Source: Mariprofundus sp.
Lineage (GTDB): Bacteria; Pseudomonadota; Zetaproteobacteria; Mariprofundales; Mariprofundaceae
Direction of reading: 5' to 3'
Length of the DNA stretch: 64,000 bases
Assembly: GCA_021772835.1 (NCBI GenBank)
Contig: JAJFLE010000041.1
Location: 48,177 to 112,176, forward strand
The notes under the pieces are model-generated. The model was not told the origin of the DNA. It saw nothing but the letters and a program-made list of their open reading frames with translations, and ran no database searches. Shown here piece after piece: positions 44,434-53,690 of the stretch (its first letter is position 1; every line of letters starts with the position of its first letter). A program made the translations under genes and the position numbers.

Positions 44434-44922
44434 TCAAACAGGTTTTAGTTCATATCCTGAGAGTAGTTTATGCACCAGCAGCATGCTTGTGATAACACCT
44501 GCACCGAAAACATATAAACCAACATGCACTTCGATCGTGGCGATCATGCCCAGCTTTACCGTGGCGGCGAGAACAGCAATCACGAAGACATCCGTCATCG
44601 ACCATTTACCAATGATGGCAAGCCGTTTGACTGTTTGAGTCTTGTGCCCTGCTTCCTTGATTCGGTTGCTCACCAGAAAAAATGAGAGAAGCATTTTGTA
44701 CAGCGGTAGTGCAATACTGAAAGCAAACAGAATCAGGAAGAGAAACAGCTCACCTTCTTGTAACAGAAAACTGACTCCGCCCAGCAACGAGAATGTATCA
44801 TTGAAAATATAGAATTTATGAAATGAAAACATCGGCAAAACCATGCCTGTAACCAGCAGAATCGACGATGCAAACCACAGCAGGTATGCGAATCTGTTGT
44901 TTGCAGTCGAAACCGGATTCAA
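44434..44922 (-). CDS. Paraquat-inducible protein A (PqiA)-like membrane protein
   Basis: A 162-residue PqiA-domain membrane protein with four hydrophobic segments and the GKWSMTDVFVIAVL signature near 107. Classical PqiA has two such domains and works with MCE proteins in envelope lipid transport; this one is a single-domain form without PqiB. A TTG start overlaps the rmuC stop by four bases (TTGA), suggesting coupling. Confidence 0.78.
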   Translation of the reverse strand: MNPVSTANNRFAYLLWFASSILLVTGMVLPMFSFHKFYIFNDTFSLLGGVSFLLQEGELFLFLILFAFSIALPLYKMLLSFFLVSNRIKEAGHKTQTVKRLAIIGKWSMTDVFVIAVLAATVKLGMIATIEVHVGLYVFGAGVITSMLLVHKLLSGYELKPV

Positions 44923-46361
44923 CTGTTCTCTTCTGCCTGATCTTGCAGTGCAGCGGTTTCCACCAAATGATTTGGCAGTTCCTTTTTGGTTTTACCGGCC
45001 AGTTTGCCGAGATCATGGATCTGATTGATGACATTACCACGACCGGACTTGATACGGTTACGCGCTGTTCCGTAGGCAGTTTGTGCCTGCTCAAGGCGCT
45101 GGCCGATCTCTTCGAAAGAGGAAACAAAATCGACCATCTTGTCATGCAACTTACTTGCACGATCAATGAGGTGTACCACGTTCTCACTTTGGCGTTCATA
45201 ACGCCAAAGCTGCTCGATCAGCTTCAGTGTCGCATACAGTGTTGACGGCGTAACCACTGCCACACGCTGCTCAAAAGCGCTCTCAAAAATACTCTGGTCC
45301 GCTTCAATGGCCATCAGGTAAGCACCCTCAATCGGCACAAACATCAAAACATAATCCGGCGCATTCACATCAGGCAGGTGATCATAACGTTTGGAAGACA
45401 GCGCTTTGATATGCTCTTTCAGACTGCGCAGATGCGCAGTGACGGCAATCTTTCTGCTCACACCATCAGAAGCCGACACAGCACGTTCATAATCGGTCAG
45501 TGATACCTTGGAATCAACAATCACCTGTTTGTCACCGGGCATATAGATGACAACATCAGGGCGGTATCGTCTACCCTCTTCATCAGTGAACGACTGTTCA
45601 CGGGCGAACTCATGCCCTTCGCGCAGGCCTGTAGCTTCGAGAATACGCTCGAGAATCATCTCGCCCCAGTTACCCTGAGCCTTGCTCTCGCCTTTCAAAG
45701 CCTGCGTAAGATTCAGTGCATCAACAGACATCTGTCGATTGAGACTTTCCAGTTGTGCCAGATGTTCACGCAAGGATGCACGATCTTTTGAATCATTCAG
45801 ATGTACTTCATCCACACGTCTGCGGAAATCGCCCAGTTGCTCGCGCATGGGTTTTAGCACTTCATCAAGGCTGGCCTGATTTTTCTCGGAGAAAGCTTTG
45901 CCCCTCTCCTCGAATATCTCATTGGCCAGCAGCTTGAATTCACTCGACATTTTGGCTTTGGCATCCTCGAGCAGTGCCAGCTTCTCTTCAGTTGCCTGAC
46001 GCTCCTTGTCCAGCGTGGTTTCCAGTTCCGCGATATGTGAGAAATGTTTGAGAGTTTCCGAATTTGCGTCCGCAATCACCTGCTCTTTGGCAAGCACTTG
46101 CATGCGTTCATCGGCCAACTGTTTGTTCAGCTGCCCGTTACGCTCCGCAAGCGTTGCATAAGCGACCCGTTGATCTGCGTATTCAGCTTCCAGTGCCTGA
46201 CATGAAACACGAAACCTTTCACACTCCTGATCCAGCGTCTCAATCTGCTGACGCTGATTATGATAAGTGAGCAACCAAACCAGTAGAATGATGATGACAA
46301 GCACCATCAAAGCAATGACCGCAGGTTGAGCTAAAAGCTCAATGAACACGCCATCACCCAT
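44919..46361 (-). CDS. rmuC: DNA recombination protein RmuC homologue
   Basis: A 480-residue RmuC-family protein. It has an N-terminal membrane helix (VIALMVLVIIILLVWLLTY, about 14-33), a long coiled coil (35-190) and a C-terminal nuclease-like domain with GNWGEMILERILE (about 230), RYRPDVVIYMPGDKQVIVDSKVS (about 265) and FVPIEGAYL. The D-x(n)-DSK arrangement is compatible with the PD-(D/E)XK fold proposed for the family. RmuC limits inversions between short repeats. It is coupled to the PqiA-like gene. Confidence 0.9.
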   Translation of the reverse strand: MGDGVFIELLAQPAVIALMVLVIIILLVWLLTYHNQRQQIETLDQECERFRVSCQALEAEYADQRVAYATLAERNGQLNKQLADERMQVLAKEQVIADANSETLKHFSHIAELETTLDKERQATEEKLALLEDAKAKMSSEFKLLANEIFEERGKAFSEKNQASLDEVLKPMREQLGDFRRRVDEVHLNDSKDRASLREHLAQLESLNRQMSVDALNLTQALKGESKAQGNWGEMILERILEATGLREGHEFAREQSFTDEEGRRYRPDVVIYMPGDKQVIVDSKVSLTDYERAVSASDGVSRKIAVTAHLRSLKEHIKALSSKRYDHLPDVNAPDYVLMFVPIEGAYLMAIEADQSIFESAFEQRVAVVTPSTLYATLKLIEQLWRYERQSENVVHLIDRASKLHDKMVDFVSSFEEIGQRLEQAQTAYGTARNRIKSGRGNVINQIHDLGKLAGKTKKELPNHLVETAALQDQAEENS

Positions 46362-46370
46362 GATCTATCA

Positions 46371-46832
46371 TCAAACGTTACCGTCTTGTTCTATAAAAAC
46401 CTTGAATTGTTCTTCCTTGCAATGAGGGCATATGCCATGAGGTACTTCATTCCCATGATTCAGGGAAATATACTCTTCAAGAATATCCCAATATGCCTTG
46501 TCATCACGAATTTTTTTACAACAGAAACAGACAGGTACAAGGCGGTTAAGTCCCTTGACCTGAGCCTGTGCCTGTTGAAGCCAAACATTGGCCTGATTCA
46601 GCTGCTCAATCAGTTTCAGTAAGACATATGTAAAGGGCGGAGCTACCAGCAGTGGCCCAAATATCGCCAGCTTGATCCAGAACCCCGCATGCCCCTGCAC
46701 TCCTGCCAAAGTCATCACAGTGAACGTCAAAGCCAGTGAAACCACAACAGCCAGCAAGGTAAAAAGAATGCAGCTACCAGCCATACCAAGCCTGCTGATC
46801 AATGGGTACAGTTTATCAACCAGGCTCCCCAT
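46371..46832 (-). CDS. Two-helix membrane protein with a CxxCKKI zinc-binding-like tail
   Basis: A 153-residue protein with two N-terminal membrane helices (about 15-75), a short coiled coil and a C-terminal CFCCKKIRDD...HGICPHC module. This cysteine module is common at the end of PAS and GGDEF signalling proteins, where it may bind zinc, but here it is free-standing behind membrane helices. The ATG at 46832 lies ten bases after AAAGGG. It is seven bases downstream of alaS and probably co-transcribed with it. Confidence 0.7.
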   Translation of the reverse strand: MGSLVDKLYPLISRLGMAGSCILFTLLAVVVSLALTFTVMTLAGVQGHAGFWIKLAIFGPLLVAPPFTYVLLKLIEQLNQANVWLQQAQAQVKGLNRLVPVCFCCKKIRDDKAYWDILEEYISLNHGNEVPHGICPHCKEEQFKVFIEQDGNV

Positions 46833-46839
46833 CAAATAC

Positions 46840-49455
46840 TTACCCTTTCAACATATCTGAAACAGAGGCCAATGCCTCTTTCAGCTTTTCGGGTTCGGTG
46901 CCGCCAGCCATCGCCAGGTCCGGTTTACCACCGCCTTTACCGCCACAGATGGTCGCGACTTCGCGCACAATATTACCGGCATGGAACTGCCCCATCAGAT
47001 CAGCAGTAACACCTGCTACCAGCTGTACTTTCGGGCCACTTTTCATGCCGAATACGATCACGCCGGATTTCAGTTTACCCTTAGCCTTATCCATGAAGTC
47101 ACGCATATCTTTGACACCGCTGACTTCAGCCACCAGCAGATTGATGCCATTCACATCAACTGCCTGTTTTACCAGATCATCCAGCAGTCCCGTCGCCTGT
47201 TTGGCACGCAAACTGGTCAACTCTTTTTCAGTTTCTTTCAACCTCACCTGCAGGTTTACAACCGCTTCTGCCGCTTCAAATGGACGTACTTTCAACGAAC
47301 CGGCAGTTTCATTCAGCGTCTCAATATCGCCGACAAGGCTCTGATAAGCTGCAGCTCCGGTGACGGCCTCAATACGACGTACACCTGCGGCAATGCCGGT
47401 TTCAGAAACGATACGGAACGGGCCAATATCCCCGGTACGCGACACATGCGTGCCACCACACAGCTCGGTAGAGAAACCTGCGGAGACCACACGCACTTCA
47501 TCACCATATTTTTCACCAAACAGTGCCATTGCACCCGAAGCCACCGCTTCATCCTGTGTCATCAGCCTGGTTTCAACAGCATCATTGGCCCAAACTGCAG
47601 CATTCACCGCTGCTTCAATCTTTGCAACATCCTGACCAGACACCGGCTGAAAATGATTAAAGTCGAAACGCAGACGCTCTGAATTCACCAGAGAACCGGC
47701 CTGTTTAACATGCTCGCCCAACACATCACGCAGCACAGCATGCATCAGATGCGTTGCCGTATGGTTGCGACGAATTGCATTGCGGCGATCAGTTTCAACC
47801 GACAGATGCGCAATACCACCTGAGTTCATGCTCCCTTTCGTGACTTTACCGACATGCACAAACAGATCGGAGAGTAGTTTCTTGGTATCGGTCACAACGA
47901 ATTCGCCATCTGCAGAGCTGATCGCACCTGTGTCGCCAGCCTGACCACCGGACTCACCATAAAACGGCGTCTGATTACAAACCAGCCAGCCCTTTTCACC
48001 TTCAGCCAATGTGGCAACAGCCTGGCCATCTTTGATCAGGCCAGTCACAGCACCCTCTGCAGTGACTGTACTGTATCCCAGAAATTCGGTCGGGCCATGG
48101 CTTTCACGCAGTTCAAACAACGCTTTCGGCAAAGCTGATTCACCCGATCCGCCCCATGCTGCGCGCGCACGTGTGCGCTGCTCTTCCATGCAGGATGTAA
48201 AGCCGTCCATATCCAGATGAATATCGGAACCTTTGAGAATATCGGCAGTCAGATCGGTTGGAAAACCAAACGTATCGTAGAGCGTGAATAACGTCTGGCC
48301 GGGAATCGTACCGCCCTCACCGGCATCAACAACAGCCTGCTCAACCAGCTTCAGCCCCTTATCCAGCGTTTTGATAAAACGCTCTTCTTCGATACGAATA
48401 ACGTGCTCAATATTCGTCTGATTCTCTTTGAGTTCAGTGAAATGTGTTCCCATCTCACTAACCAGTGTTTCCACCAACTTATAGATAAACGCTTCCTGCA
48501 TGCCAATCAAACGCCCATGGCGGCAGGCACGGCGCAGAATTCGCCTCAGCACAAAGCCGCGTCCTTCATTGCTCGGCAACACACCATCGGCCAGCAAAAA
48601 GGTCACAGAGCGCAAATGATCGGCCAGAACACGCAGAGATACATCTGCCTCAGCATTTGCTCCCAATGTTACACCGGTAACGTCACAGGCTTTGGCAATC
48701 AGGTTTTTGAACAGATCGATATCATAGTTGTTGTGTACGCCCTGCATGACAGCAGCCACACGCTCCAGTCCCATGCCTGTATCAACAGACGGTTTTGGTA
48801 ACGGATTCAGCCTACCATCTTCATCACGGTCATACTGCATGAATACCAGATTCCAGATTTCAACATAGCGGTCACCATCTTCTTCCGGTGTGCCCGGAGG
48901 GCCACCCCAAACCTCGGCACCATGATCAAAAAATATCTCGGAGCATGGCCCGCATGGGCCGGTATCTCCCATGGACCAGAAATTATCCTTAGCGCCAATG
49001 CGAGCGATTTTATCTGCGCAAATACCGATCTCTTTGGTCCAGATGTCATAGGCTTCGTCATCTTCTTCAAATACGGTAATAAACAGACGCGCCGGCTCCA
49101 GCTTCAGCTCAACGGTGAGAAATTCCCAGGCGTAGGCAATCGCATCGTGTTTGAAATAATCGCCAAAGGAGAAGTTGCCCAGCATTTCGAAAAAGGTGTG
49201 ATGACGAGCTGTGTGCCCCACATTTTCCAGATCGTTATGTTTACCACCGGCACGCACGCACTTCTGGGAAGAGGTTGCCGTGACATAGGGTCGTGTTTCA
49301 TTGCCAAGGAACACATGTTTAAACGGTACCATGCCCGCATTGGTGAACATCAGTGTCGGATCACCATGCGGCACCAATGAACTTGAGTCCACGGCCTCAT
49401 GGCCTTTGGATACAAAGTAATCGAGAAATTTTTGTCGAATCTCGGATGTCTTCAC
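46840..49455 (-). CDS. alaS: Alanyl-tRNA synthetase
   Basis: An 871-residue class II aminoacyl-tRNA synthetase. It has an N-terminal catalytic core (start KTSEIRQKFLDYF, motif 2 around ARHHTFFEMLGNFSF), an editing domain with HTATHLMH (HxxxH, about 565) and CGGTH (CxxxH, about 665), and a C-terminal C-Ala/DHHA1 domain ending GGGKGGGKPDLA. The start is GTG after GGAGG. It follows recX in the recA-recX-alaS order common in proteobacteria. Confidence 0.96.
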   Translation of the reverse strand: MKTSEIRQKFLDYFVSKGHEAVDSSSLVPHGDPTLMFTNAGMVPFKHVFLGNETRPYVTATSSQKCVRAGGKHNDLENVGHTARHHTFFEMLGNFSFGDYFKHDAIAYAWEFLTVELKLEPARLFITVFEEDDEAYDIWTKEIGICADKIARIGAKDNFWSMGDTGPCGPCSEIFFDHGAEVWGGPPGTPEEDGDRYVEIWNLVFMQYDRDEDGRLNPLPKPSVDTGMGLERVAAVMQGVHNNYDIDLFKNLIAKACDVTGVTLGANAEADVSLRVLADHLRSVTFLLADGVLPSNEGRGFVLRRILRRACRHGRLIGMQEAFIYKLVETLVSEMGTHFTELKENQTNIEHVIRIEEERFIKTLDKGLKLVEQAVVDAGEGGTIPGQTLFTLYDTFGFPTDLTADILKGSDIHLDMDGFTSCMEEQRTRARAAWGGSGESALPKALFELRESHGPTEFLGYSTVTAEGAVTGLIKDGQAVATLAEGEKGWLVCNQTPFYGESGGQAGDTGAISSADGEFVVTDTKKLLSDLFVHVGKVTKGSMNSGGIAHLSVETDRRNAIRRNHTATHLMHAVLRDVLGEHVKQAGSLVNSERLRFDFNHFQPVSGQDVAKIEAAVNAAVWANDAVETRLMTQDEAVASGAMALFGEKYGDEVRVVSAGFSTELCGGTHVSRTGDIGPFRIVSETGIAAGVRRIEAVTGAAAYQSLVGDIETLNETAGSLKVRPFEAAEAVVNLQVRLKETEKELTSLRAKQATGLLDDLVKQAVDVNGINLLVAEVSGVKDMRDFMDKAKGKLKSGVIVFGMKSGPKVQLVAGVTADLMGQFHAGNIVREVATICGGKGGGKPDLAMAGGTEPEKLKEALASVSDMLKG

Positions 49456-49479
49456 CGGGAATCCTCCACCTGTTAGCGC

Positions 49480-49959
49480 TTATTCAGATCTTTCTTTTAA
49501 TATGCGCAGCACTGTAGCACTGCTATAACCTTTATTCCGCAAAAAACGGGCCTGACGCTGCCATGCCCGTTCATCTTTAAAGCGAAATCCAGCCGGGTCT
49601 CGCGATGCAAGCACCTCTCTGGCTGCCTGCATTTCATCATAGACTTCGTTCATCTCTGTAAGCACATCTTCCAGAACTCCAACATCGGCGCCCTTTTGTC
49701 TGGCCTTCTGTGCTGCAAGCCATGGTGCCTCGCCTCTTTTCATACGTGAGCGCAGAAAAGCTTCGGCATAGCGCTGTTCGCTCAGATAATTGTCAGCCTT
49801 AAGCTGAGTAATAACCACCGCAATGATTTTTTCATCATAGTCACGAGCTGCAAGGCGCTCGCGCATCTCTCGCGTGTTAAACTCACGCTGGGCCAACAGG
49901 CGGACAGCACAGGTGTATGCTGCCAACTCATCTTTATTCAGCGTTTTCAACCTTATCAA
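49480..49959 (-). CDS. recX: RecX, RecA regulator
   Basis: A 159-residue helical RecX protein that caps RecA filaments. Conserved segments are [16 protein letters not shown] (about 17-32) and [21 protein letters not shown] (about 61-81); the tandem three-helix repeats are visible. The frame begins within the recA 3' end with a TTG; an internal TTG or CTG after AAGG is also possible, so the exact start is uncertain. It overlaps recA by about 26 bases, implying coupling. Confidence 0.88.
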   Translation of the reverse strand: MIRLKTLNKDELAAYTCAVRLLAQREFNTREMRERLAARDYDEKIIAVVITQLKADNYLSEQRYAEAFLRSRMKRGEAPWLAAQKARQKGADVGVLEDVLTEMNEVYDEMQAAREVLASRDPAGFRFKDERAWQRQARFLRNKGYSSATVLRILKERSE

Positions 49960-50941
49960 TCAAACCCAGCTCTGTGCGCACCTTGGTTTCGATCTCAGCC
50001 AGTATCTCAGGGTTGGCTTTCAGAAAATTGATCGTGTTATCTCTGCCCTGACCGATTTTCTCGTTATCCTTGGCATACCAGGCACCGCTCTTGTTCACAA
50101 AACCATACTGCACACCCATATCAAGGACTTCTCCGGCATGGGACACACCCTCGCCATACATGATAGAAAACTCAGCCTTTTTGAATGGTGGTGCCATCTT
50201 GTTTTTCACCACCTTCACACGGGTCTCATTACCAAGGATTTCATCACCCTTTTTGATCGAGCCGGTACGACGCACATCCAGCCTTACGGAGGCGTAGAAT
50301 TTCAACGCATTACCGCCCGTGGTGGTTTCCGGGTTACCGAACATCACACCGATCTTCATGCGAATCTGGTTAATAAATATGATTGTTGTTTTGGAGCGTG
50401 AGATTGAGCCGGTAAGCTTACGCAGTGCCTGACTCATCAGGCGCGCATGCAAGCCCATATGCGAATCGCCCATGTCACCTTCGAGCTCTGATTTTGGGGT
50501 CAGTGCGGCAACGGAATCCACGACAATCACATCCAGTGCGCCAGAGCGGGTCAGCATATCCACCACTTCCAATGCCTGCTCACCGGAATCGGGCTGTGAC
50601 ACCAGCAGGTTATCGACATCCACACCCAGCTTTTCAGCATAATTCGGATCAAGTGCATGTTCGGCATCCACGAAAGCGGCCGAGCCACCCATGCGCTGTG
50701 CTTCGGCAATCGCATGCAGCGCCATGGTGGTTTTACCCGATGACTCGGGCCCGTAAATTTCAATCACGCGGCCGCGCGGATACCCGCCAATGCCGAGTGC
50801 AACATCCAGTGCCAGGGAGCCACTGGGAATCACCTCTACAGCTACTCTGGCATTATCACCAAGGCGCATCACAGTACCTTTACCGAACTGGCGTTCGATC
50901 TGGCTTAATGCGGATTCCAGAGCTTTCGATTTATCAGACAT
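49934..50941 (-). CDS. recA: RecA recombinase
   Basis: A 335-residue RecA. Walker A is GPESSGKT (64-71), Walker [11 protein letters not shown], and the DNA-binding loop 2 lies around [17 protein letters not shown]. The C-terminus (VENAE) is short, and lacks the long acidic tail of the E. coli protein. The start follows GAGGGGAAG. It overlaps thpR (upstream) by eight bases and recX (downstream), giving a thpR-recA-recX-alaS unit. No SOS box was confidently seen upstream, which may mean that promoter is before thpR. Confidence 0.97.
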   Translation of the reverse strand: MSDKSKALESALSQIERQFGKGTVMRLGDNARVAVEVIPSGSLALDVALGIGGYPRGRVIEIYGPESSGKTTMALHAIAEAQRMGGSAAFVDAEHALDPNYAEKLGVDVDNLLVSQPDSGEQALEVVDMLTRSGALDVIVVDSVAALTPKSELEGDMGDSHMGLHARLMSQALRKLTGSISRSKTTIIFINQIRMKIGVMFGNPETTTGGNALKFYASVRLDVRRTGSIKKGDEILGNETRVKVVKNKMAPPFKKAEFSIMYGEGVSHAGEVLDMGVQYGFVNKSGAWYAKDNEKIGQGRDNTINFLKANPEILAEIETKVRTELGLIDKVENAE

Positions 50942-51539
50942 ATCTTCCCCTCGTTCGATGACTCGAACCTTTCAATTCAAATGTTTCCAGTCGCCGGTAT
51001 TGCGGACCATCCGGTTGCAGGATGGACTGGAACAGGCTCAGGCGATCTGCACACCAGTTGATAGACGGAACTGCCGGTATCAACTCAATATCAGCCGAAC
51101 TCAGTGCCGCAGGAAAACCTCTGCTTCGCGCCACAGTAATATGGCCACGAAAAGCCGATTCACCAGCCGTGTGTTGGCGAACCGTAGCATGTCCGGCATA
51201 CCTGCAACAATGGGCAAGGCGTTTTAATTTGCCGGTATGATCGGCATCAGCTACACCGGCCCAAAATACGGACGGGCGAACAGGCCCGGGAAAGAATCCA
51301 CTAGCCTCGTTGTGCAATATCAGTGCGGGGTTTTCTGCTGCACAGTGCAGCAGAGCTTCAGCCAGATCGTCGGCATCATTTCGGCCCACATCACCATAAA
51401 ATGCCAGGGTAAGATGCCAGAGATGAGGTGAGACAGCCCGCCAGTCCGATGGTTTGAAACAAATCTGTGCCGTTTGCCACCATTGCTTCAGTTCATCGAC
51501 AACATCGTCAGGCAATTCAATGGCAGCAAACAATCTCAT
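50934..51539 (-). CDS. thpR: RNA 2',3'-cyclic phosphodiesterase (ThpR/LigT family)
   Basis: A 201-residue 2H-phosphoesterase. The two HxT motifs are HLTLAFYG (about 42-50) and HITVAR (about 134). The family opens 2',3'-cyclic phosphates and was first described as 2'-5' RNA ligase. The stop overlaps the recA start by eight bases, a common neighbour pair in proteobacteria (thpR or cinA before recA). No strong ribosome binding site precedes the ATG. Confidence 0.87.
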   Translation of the reverse strand: MRLFAAIELPDDVVDELKQWWQTAQICFKPSDWRAVSPHLWHLTLAFYGDVGRNDADDLAEALLHCAAENPALILHNEASGFFPGPVRPSVFWAGVADADHTGKLKRLAHCCRYAGHATVRQHTAGESAFRGHITVARSRGFPAALSSADIELIPAVPSINWCADRLSLFQSILQPDGPQYRRLETFELKGSSHRTRGRYV

Positions 51540-51574
51540 GCGGTGAGTATAATCATATTCGTTGGGTCTAAAAG

Positions 51575-51606
51575 TAAAAAGGAGACGCTTTTCAGCATCT
51601 CCTTAT
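51575..51606 (-). terminator. Terminator downstream of the two small peptide genes
   Basis: An 11-bp stem with one mismatch, AAGGAGATGCT with AGCGTCTCCTT read on the minus strand, is followed there by TTTTTACTTTT. It ends the small transcription unit before thpR. Confidence 0.75.
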
Positions 51607-51635
51607 AAAACAGGGGGGGTGGTGTTCAGGCTTGC

Positions 51636-51752
51636 TTAGAAATTAGCACTTAGCCATTCAGGGATATCGTAGGTCACTCCGTTGATTGAAGACTGTGAAA
51701 CAGCTGCGCTGTTGTCTGCCATCTTATGGAATGCTTTTTTCAGAAAGCTCAT
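51636..51752 (-). CDS. Very small ORF, 38 residues, candidate secreted or modified peptide
   Basis: Below the usual size cutoff. It opens at an ATG with GAGGGGAT eight bases upstream and encodes MSFLKKAFHKMADNS..., Ser-rich in the middle, ending ...DIPEWLSANF. It lies 38 bases downstream of another small gene with the same M-x-FL start and is followed by a terminator. A strong ribosome binding site and terminator make translation likely. Function is unknown; peptides like this are sometimes precursors of modified peptides, but no modification enzyme is in the window. Confidence 0.55.
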   Translation of the reverse strand: MSFLKKAFHKMADNSAAVSQSSINGVTYDIPEWLSANF

Positions 51753-51790
51753 AGGATATCCCCTCGTATGATTCTATATGGTCAGGAAGC

Positions 51791-51952
51791 TTAAACGCTG
51801 ACTTGAAATGAAGAGAAGAAGCATTCGCTTGCTGTATCTTCAAACGAGTATGCACCGCTGCATTCTCCATTCGATACATGGCAAGTTGCGCTCATAGCAG
51901 CAAGTTCCTTCTCATGCATCAGTTCGTTCATCATGTTATTAAGAAAATTCAT
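51791..51952 (-). CDS. Very small ORF, 53 residues, Cys/Ser/Thr-rich C-terminus
   Basis: Opens at an ATG with AGGAGG seven bases upstream. The N-terminal half (MNFLNNMMNELMHEKELAAM) is helical and charged, like a leader; the C-terminal half contains three cysteines (TC, EC and EC) within a Ser/Thr/Gly-rich run ending FFSSFQVSV. This leader-core layout resembles precursor peptides of the RiPP type, but without a maturation enzyme nearby that is only a possibility. A longer in-frame start at 51994 exists but has weaker support. Confidence 0.55.
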   Translation of the reverse strand: MNFLNNMMNELMHEKELAAMSATCHVSNGECSGAYSFEDTASECFFSSFQVSV

Positions 51953-52092
51953 AACATCCTCCTGTATAAGTATGCGTTCATCTGCACAACTCATATACCG
52001 AATGATAGGAAAAAATCAGGAACTGTATGTGAGTCCCATCACAAAGCCTGAAACAGTTCGATGCTTAATAAATCGTAGCTTTCAGAGGGGCA

Positions 52093-53646
52093 TCAATCCA
52101 TTCTAGGGAAGATTGGTTGCGGCTTGGCGCACTGATGCCCTGCCTGTAAAAGCCCCCACCCACCATGCAAAGCGGCAGTCATCGATTCAGCTGAGACTGT
52201 TTCGCCATGGATTTGTGACAGCATCGCGCTCATCTTGTTCGGCATAAATGGTGCCAACTGCAACGCCACCAGACGCAGCGTTTCAACCAGATGGTAGAGC
52301 ACGGTAGCCAGACGCTTCTCATCACCGGCTTTTGCCAGAGCCCATGGTGCATTATCTTCAACATAACGGTTGCCGTGACGTACCACCACACTGATACGTT
52401 CCAGCGCCTGATGAAATGCCTGACGTTCCAGAGCATTGGCCACATCCATCTGCATGCCTTCAATATCTGCAATCAGGGCACGATCCATATTCCGCTCGTC
52501 ATCCACAGTGCCCAATACACCGTCATTATATTTGTTCAGCATCGCCAGTGAGCGGTTGAGTAAATTGCCAACATCATTGGCAAGTTCCGAGTTATAACGC
52601 TGTTTCATGGCAGTGAAGGAAAAATCACCATCCTGACCAAACGGCACTTCGCGCAGCAGGAAGTAGCGGATCACATCAGCATCATATTCAGCCAGCAGGT
52701 CAGCCGGACGCAAAGCATTGCCCAACGACTTGCTCATCTTTTCCCCTTCCACAGTCCACCAGCCGTGTGCGTAGATACGCTTGGGTAGCGCCAAGTCCGC
52801 CGCCATGAGCATGGCTATCCAATAAACGGCGTGAAAGCGCAGGATATCCTTGCCGATCAGTTGAACGTCGGCAGGCCAGTGTTTCTGAATGTCCTGTCCG
52901 GGAAAACCGAGAGCCGATATGTAATTGGTCAGCGCATCAATCCAGACATAGATCACATGTTTTTCATCACCGGGCACAGGTACGCCCCAGGAAAAGGTGG
53001 TGCGCGACACTGAGAGGTCTCTTAAGCCACCCTCGACAAAGCTCAGCACCTCGTTTCGACGCGAAGCAGGCAGAATAAAATCCGGGTTGGCCTTGATATG
53101 TTCGATCAGGCGATCCTGAAATGCGCTTAAACGGAAGAAATAGGACTCCTCCTGAATTTTCTCCACAGCGCGTTTGCAGTCCGGACAGGATTTATTTTCC
53201 CAACGTTCTGCATCTTTGAGCTGTGTTTCAGTCCAATAACTTTCACACGGCACGCAGTACCAGTCTTCATAAAAACCTTTATAAATGGATCCGGCATTTT
53301 CAAGTCTGCGCCACATGCCCTGCACACCCTCTTTGTGACGTTCGGAACTGGTACGGATAAAATCGGTATTGGAAATGCACAACTGTGGCCACAACGCTTG
53401 GTAACGCTCGACCACCTGATTGGCCAGCTCAATAGGCTCGATACCGCGTGCTTCCGCCGCCTGTTGCACCTTCTGCCCATGCTCATCCACACCTGTCAGG
53501 AAAAACACATCTTTACCGCACTGGCGCTGGTAGCGGGCCAAAACGTCGGCGGCAATCGTCGTATAGATATGGCCGAGATGCGGCTCATCATTCACATAAT
53601 AAATCGGCGTGGTGACGTAGTAGCTTTCCATGTTTGAACTTTCCAT
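52093..53646 (-). CDS. metG: Methionyl-tRNA synthetase (short form)
   Basis: A 517-residue class I synthetase. HIGH is present as HLGH near 23-26, a zinc-knuckle insertion has CVPCESYWTETQ and CPDC (about 133-160), and KMSKS occurs as EKMSKSLGNA near 310. A helical anticodon-binding domain follows. The C-terminal tRNA-binding extension of the longer bacterial forms is missing, as in the Thermus/Bacteroidetes-type short enzymes. A start five residues in (53631) is equally plausible. It is 44 bases past holB on the same strand. Confidence 0.94.
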   Translation of the reverse strand: MESSNMESYYVTTPIYYVNDEPHLGHIYTTIAADVLARYQRQCGKDVFFLTGVDEHGQKVQQAAEARGIEPIELANQVVERYQALWPQLCISNTDFIRTSSERHKEGVQGMWRRLENAGSIYKGFYEDWYCVPCESYWTETQLKDAERWENKSCPDCKRAVEKIQEESYFFRLSAFQDRLIEHIKANPDFILPASRRNEVLSFVEGGLRDLSVSRTTFSWGVPVPGDEKHVIYVWIDALTNYISALGFPGQDIQKHWPADVQLIGKDILRFHAVYWIAMLMAADLALPKRIYAHGWWTVEGEKMSKSLGNALRPADLLAEYDADVIRYFLLREVPFGQDGDFSFTAMKQRYNSELANDVGNLLNRSLAMLNKYNDGVLGTVDDERNMDRALIADIEGMQMDVANALERQAFHQALERISVVVRHGNRYVEDNAPWALAKAGDEKRLATVLYHLVETLRLVALQLAPFMPNKMSAMLSQIHGETVSAESMTAALHGGWGLLQAGHQCAKPQPIFPRMD

Positions 53647-53690
53647 ATTAAGACCGGCTCCCTAACTCATCGGTCGGAAGTGTAACCGCC

